Positions 21,930 to 23,299 of a DNA stretch of 23,299 nt are shown piece after piece. Origin of the DNA: a virus; IMG/VR virus record IMGVR_UViG_3300046011_002580, positions 1 to 23,299 of that record. One strand, given 5' to 3'. The position numbers were made by a program, and so were the translations under genes. Below the pieces are notes generated by a model. It searched no databases and was not told the origin of the DNA. It was given only the letters and a program-made list of their open reading frames with translations. How positions within the stretch are numbered: the stretch's first letter is position 1; the number at the start of each line of letters is the position of its first letter.

Positions 21930-22588
21930 CAACTGTAGGTGAAGCAATATCAAGAGTTAGAAATACTCTAAAAGCTGTTAAGGAGGATGCCTTCCTTACA
22001 GATAGAACAATATATTCTTTATTGCTTAAATATGCTAAGACTCTAATTAAAAGAGAAGACAACCAGTTTAGACTTATGAAGATAAGTTCAATCTTTAAGG
22101 TATTGCCTTATGTAGAACTTATTGATGTAGATAAAGTAGAGGCTGGATGTATTGGTGTATACTCCGGATGTTATTTTAAAAGATCTAAAGAAAAACTCCC
22201 TAGTATTTTAGATGGTATGTTTGGCCCTATTATACGTACAGTATCTTCAATAGATGGTAGTATAGAAATGTATAGAACAGATCCAGGTACTTGGGTTTCT
22301 ATGACAAGAACTACAACTTTTAAATACAATAGAAATATTTATTTCTGGTATCTAAATGGTTACATCTATGTTCCAAATGCAGATTGGGATGCAATCCGTA
22401 TAGAAGCAATCTTTGAAGGTAAAGTAGAAACATGTGATACTGATCCATGTGAAGTAAAGCAAGAAGAACAATTTGCTTTGCCTGAATATTTATTTTCAGA
22501 AGTAGAGCAATTTGTATTACAAGAATTAACTATGACTCTCAAAGTACCTGCTGATTCAGTAGATGATAGTCAAAATATACTTAGATAA
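21926..22588 (+). CDS. Connector/ring-like tail protein
   Basis: A 220-aa protein. The N-terminal 50 residues form helices (TTVGEAISRVRNTLKAVKED, then LTDRTIYSLLLKYAKTLIKR); the middle is beta-rich with WYLNGYIYVPNADWDAIRIEAIFEG (about 142-166); the C-terminal helix (LFSEVEQFVLQELTMTLKVP) resembles docking helices of connector rings. The ISRVRN...DAFLTDRTIYSLL segment looks to me like a conserved ring or stabilisation protein of crAss-like phages. A small Cys loop (ETCDTDPCE) is present. Start overlaps the previous gene by 4 bases and stop overlaps the next by 1. Role: part of the neck stack below the portal, by similarity recalled from memory. Confidence 0.7.
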   Translation: MTTVGEAISRVRNTLKAVKEDAFLTDRTIYSLLLKYAKTLIKREDNQFRLMKISSIFKVLPYVELIDVDKVEAGCIGVYSGCYFKRSKEKLPSILDGMFGPIIRTVSSIDGSIEMYRTDPGTWVSMTRTTTFKYNRNIYFWYLNGYIYVPNADWDAIRIEAIFEGKVETCDTDPCEVKQEEQFALPEYLFSEVEQFVLQELTMTLKVPADSVDDSQNILR

Positions 22589-23299
22589 TGGATTTCAATT
22601 ACACCTTAAAATATAGAACTTTTAATCAGTTGCTTGAAGATGTATCTGTTGACTTCAATACATTTGCTCTTGAGAATATGATTGAACCACAAACTCTAAT
22701 TAAGTTAGTAAAAAAGATTAACTATGATTTGGGTTTAAGAATTAATCAACAGAGAGAAGTAATCTTAGACGTTTGTCATGGTAAAGTAAAATTACCAGAT
22801 GACTTTTATACATTTAATTTTGCTTTTATCTGTGGAGAATTTACAGAGTATGTAGGATATGATGGATATACCTCTGGTACAAACATTCAAGAAGTACCTT
22901 ATGTTGAAACCCCATCTACAGTAGATGTATGTGCTCCAGCAACTATCAACTGCTCTGTATGTAATGCAAACCCATGTAATCATACTGCAGGATGTCCAGA
23001 CAACACATGTCCTGCTACATGTTCTTCTAGTTCAATTCCTACATCATATGATCCATTGAATCCTTATGGTGATACATGTACAAGACCAAGAGTCTTTATG
23101 AATTGTAAAGGTGATAAGTATGAACTCATTCAGGTTATTAATAACTCTGGAAGAACAAGAAGATACACTCAGCTTATTCCATTAAGAATGAAAGCAAGTC
23201 AAGAAATTGAATGTGACTGCCCAAATCTTTATTGGAATGCCCCAAATGAAGGTTGGATCAAAGGTGGATTTTTATTTACCACATTCCAAACAGGTATCT
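22588..23299 (+). CDS. Ring/neck-like protein, cut by the window end
   Basis: At least 237 codons, open to the window edge. Start ATG overlaps the previous stop (TAATG). The N-terminus MDFNYTLKYRTFNQLLEDVS is followed by a helix (MIEPQTLIKLVKKINYDLGL, about 31-50) and then a beta pair (REVILDVCHGKVKLPDDFYTF). This helix plus KxKLPDDF strand layout recurs in phage neck proteins and in crAss-like ring proteins. Residues about 113-146 form a Cys-rich insert (VCAPATINCSVCNANPCNH, then PDNTCPATCSSSS) that breaks the core; the remainder returns to basic and beta-rich sequence (RVFMNCKGDKYELIQVI). The insert resembles the CxC/CxxC content of the nearby surface proteins. Confidence 0.75.
   Translation, partial: MDFNYTLKYRTFNQLLEDVSVDFNTFALENMIEPQTLIKLVKKINYDLGLRINQQREVILDVCHGKVKLPDDFYTFNFAFICGEFTEYVGYDGYTSGTNIQEVPYVETPSTVDVCAPATINCSVCNANPCNHTAGCPDNTCPATCSSSSIPTSYDPLNPYGDTCTRPRVFMNCKGDKYELIQVINNSGRTRRYTQLIPLRMKASQEIECDCPNLYWNAPNEGWIKGGFLFTTFQTGI

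Noticed and set aside
37-22588. Stop-codon reassignment as in some crAss-like phages
   Set aside because: Genes end with TAA, TAG and TGA at positions that fit the next start codons, and no gene is broken by an in-frame stop.
1-23299. tRNA genes, integrase, insertion sequences or attachment sites
   Set aside because: None recognised by eye on either strand; the window is filled by late structural genes.

Overview
The window is a gap-free late (virion-assembly) module of a tailed double-stranded DNA phage. All 22 genes lie on the + strand, packed end to end or overlapping by a few bases; the two longest non-coding gaps are about 120 bases (21223-21344) and about 90 bases (5744-5831). DNA is AT-rich, arginine is mostly AGA, classical Shine-Dalgarno sites are scarce, and several genes start behind an A-rich leader AAAACCAACAAA. 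These traits fit a phage of a Bacteroidota host. The terminase/portal/capsid block followed by small connector proteins looks to me like the structural module of crAss-like phages (Crassvirales) or a related environmental lineage. That placement rests on remembered family resemblance, not on a search. TAA, TAG and TGA are all used as stops, so the genetic code is standard.

Layout. (1) 37-5743, packaging: two small conserved genes, the large terminase TerL and a very large portal protein with a glutamine-rich coiled-coil tail. (2) 5832-8731, capsid: a scaffold-like acidic protein and the major capsid protein, closed by a strong hairpin terminator. (3) 8811-12848: a 338-aa conserved protein, then a run of small, very lysine-rich proteins (DUF5872-like, DUF6321-like, a WIQGAIKRPGA-type protein and others) interrupted by an HNH endonuclease gene. 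(4) 12852-14071: a head-tail connector-like protein and a Dps/ferritin-like protein that keeps the exact spacing of ferroxidase ligands. (5) 14136-16816: an abundant-looking 610-aa structural protein with its own terminator, a 187-aa conserved protein and a 63-aa Cys protein. (6) 16816-21222: three cysteine-rich, beta-rich surface proteins: a 643-aa repeat protein and two fibre-like proteins sharing an N-terminal anchor but carrying different tips, closed by a perfect 12-bp terminator hairpin. (7) 21345-23299: three overlapping genes that look like connector/ring proteins; the last runs off the window.

Together the genes describe head building (TerL, portal, scaffold, capsid), probable internal or DNA-binding basic proteins, neck rings, and a cysteine-rich exterior. 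The most unusual items are the Dps-like ferroxidase motif inside a virion operon, the cluster of basic proteins whose families also occur in giant eukaryotic viruses, the deviant Walker A of TerL, and the multi-repeat Cys-rich protein.
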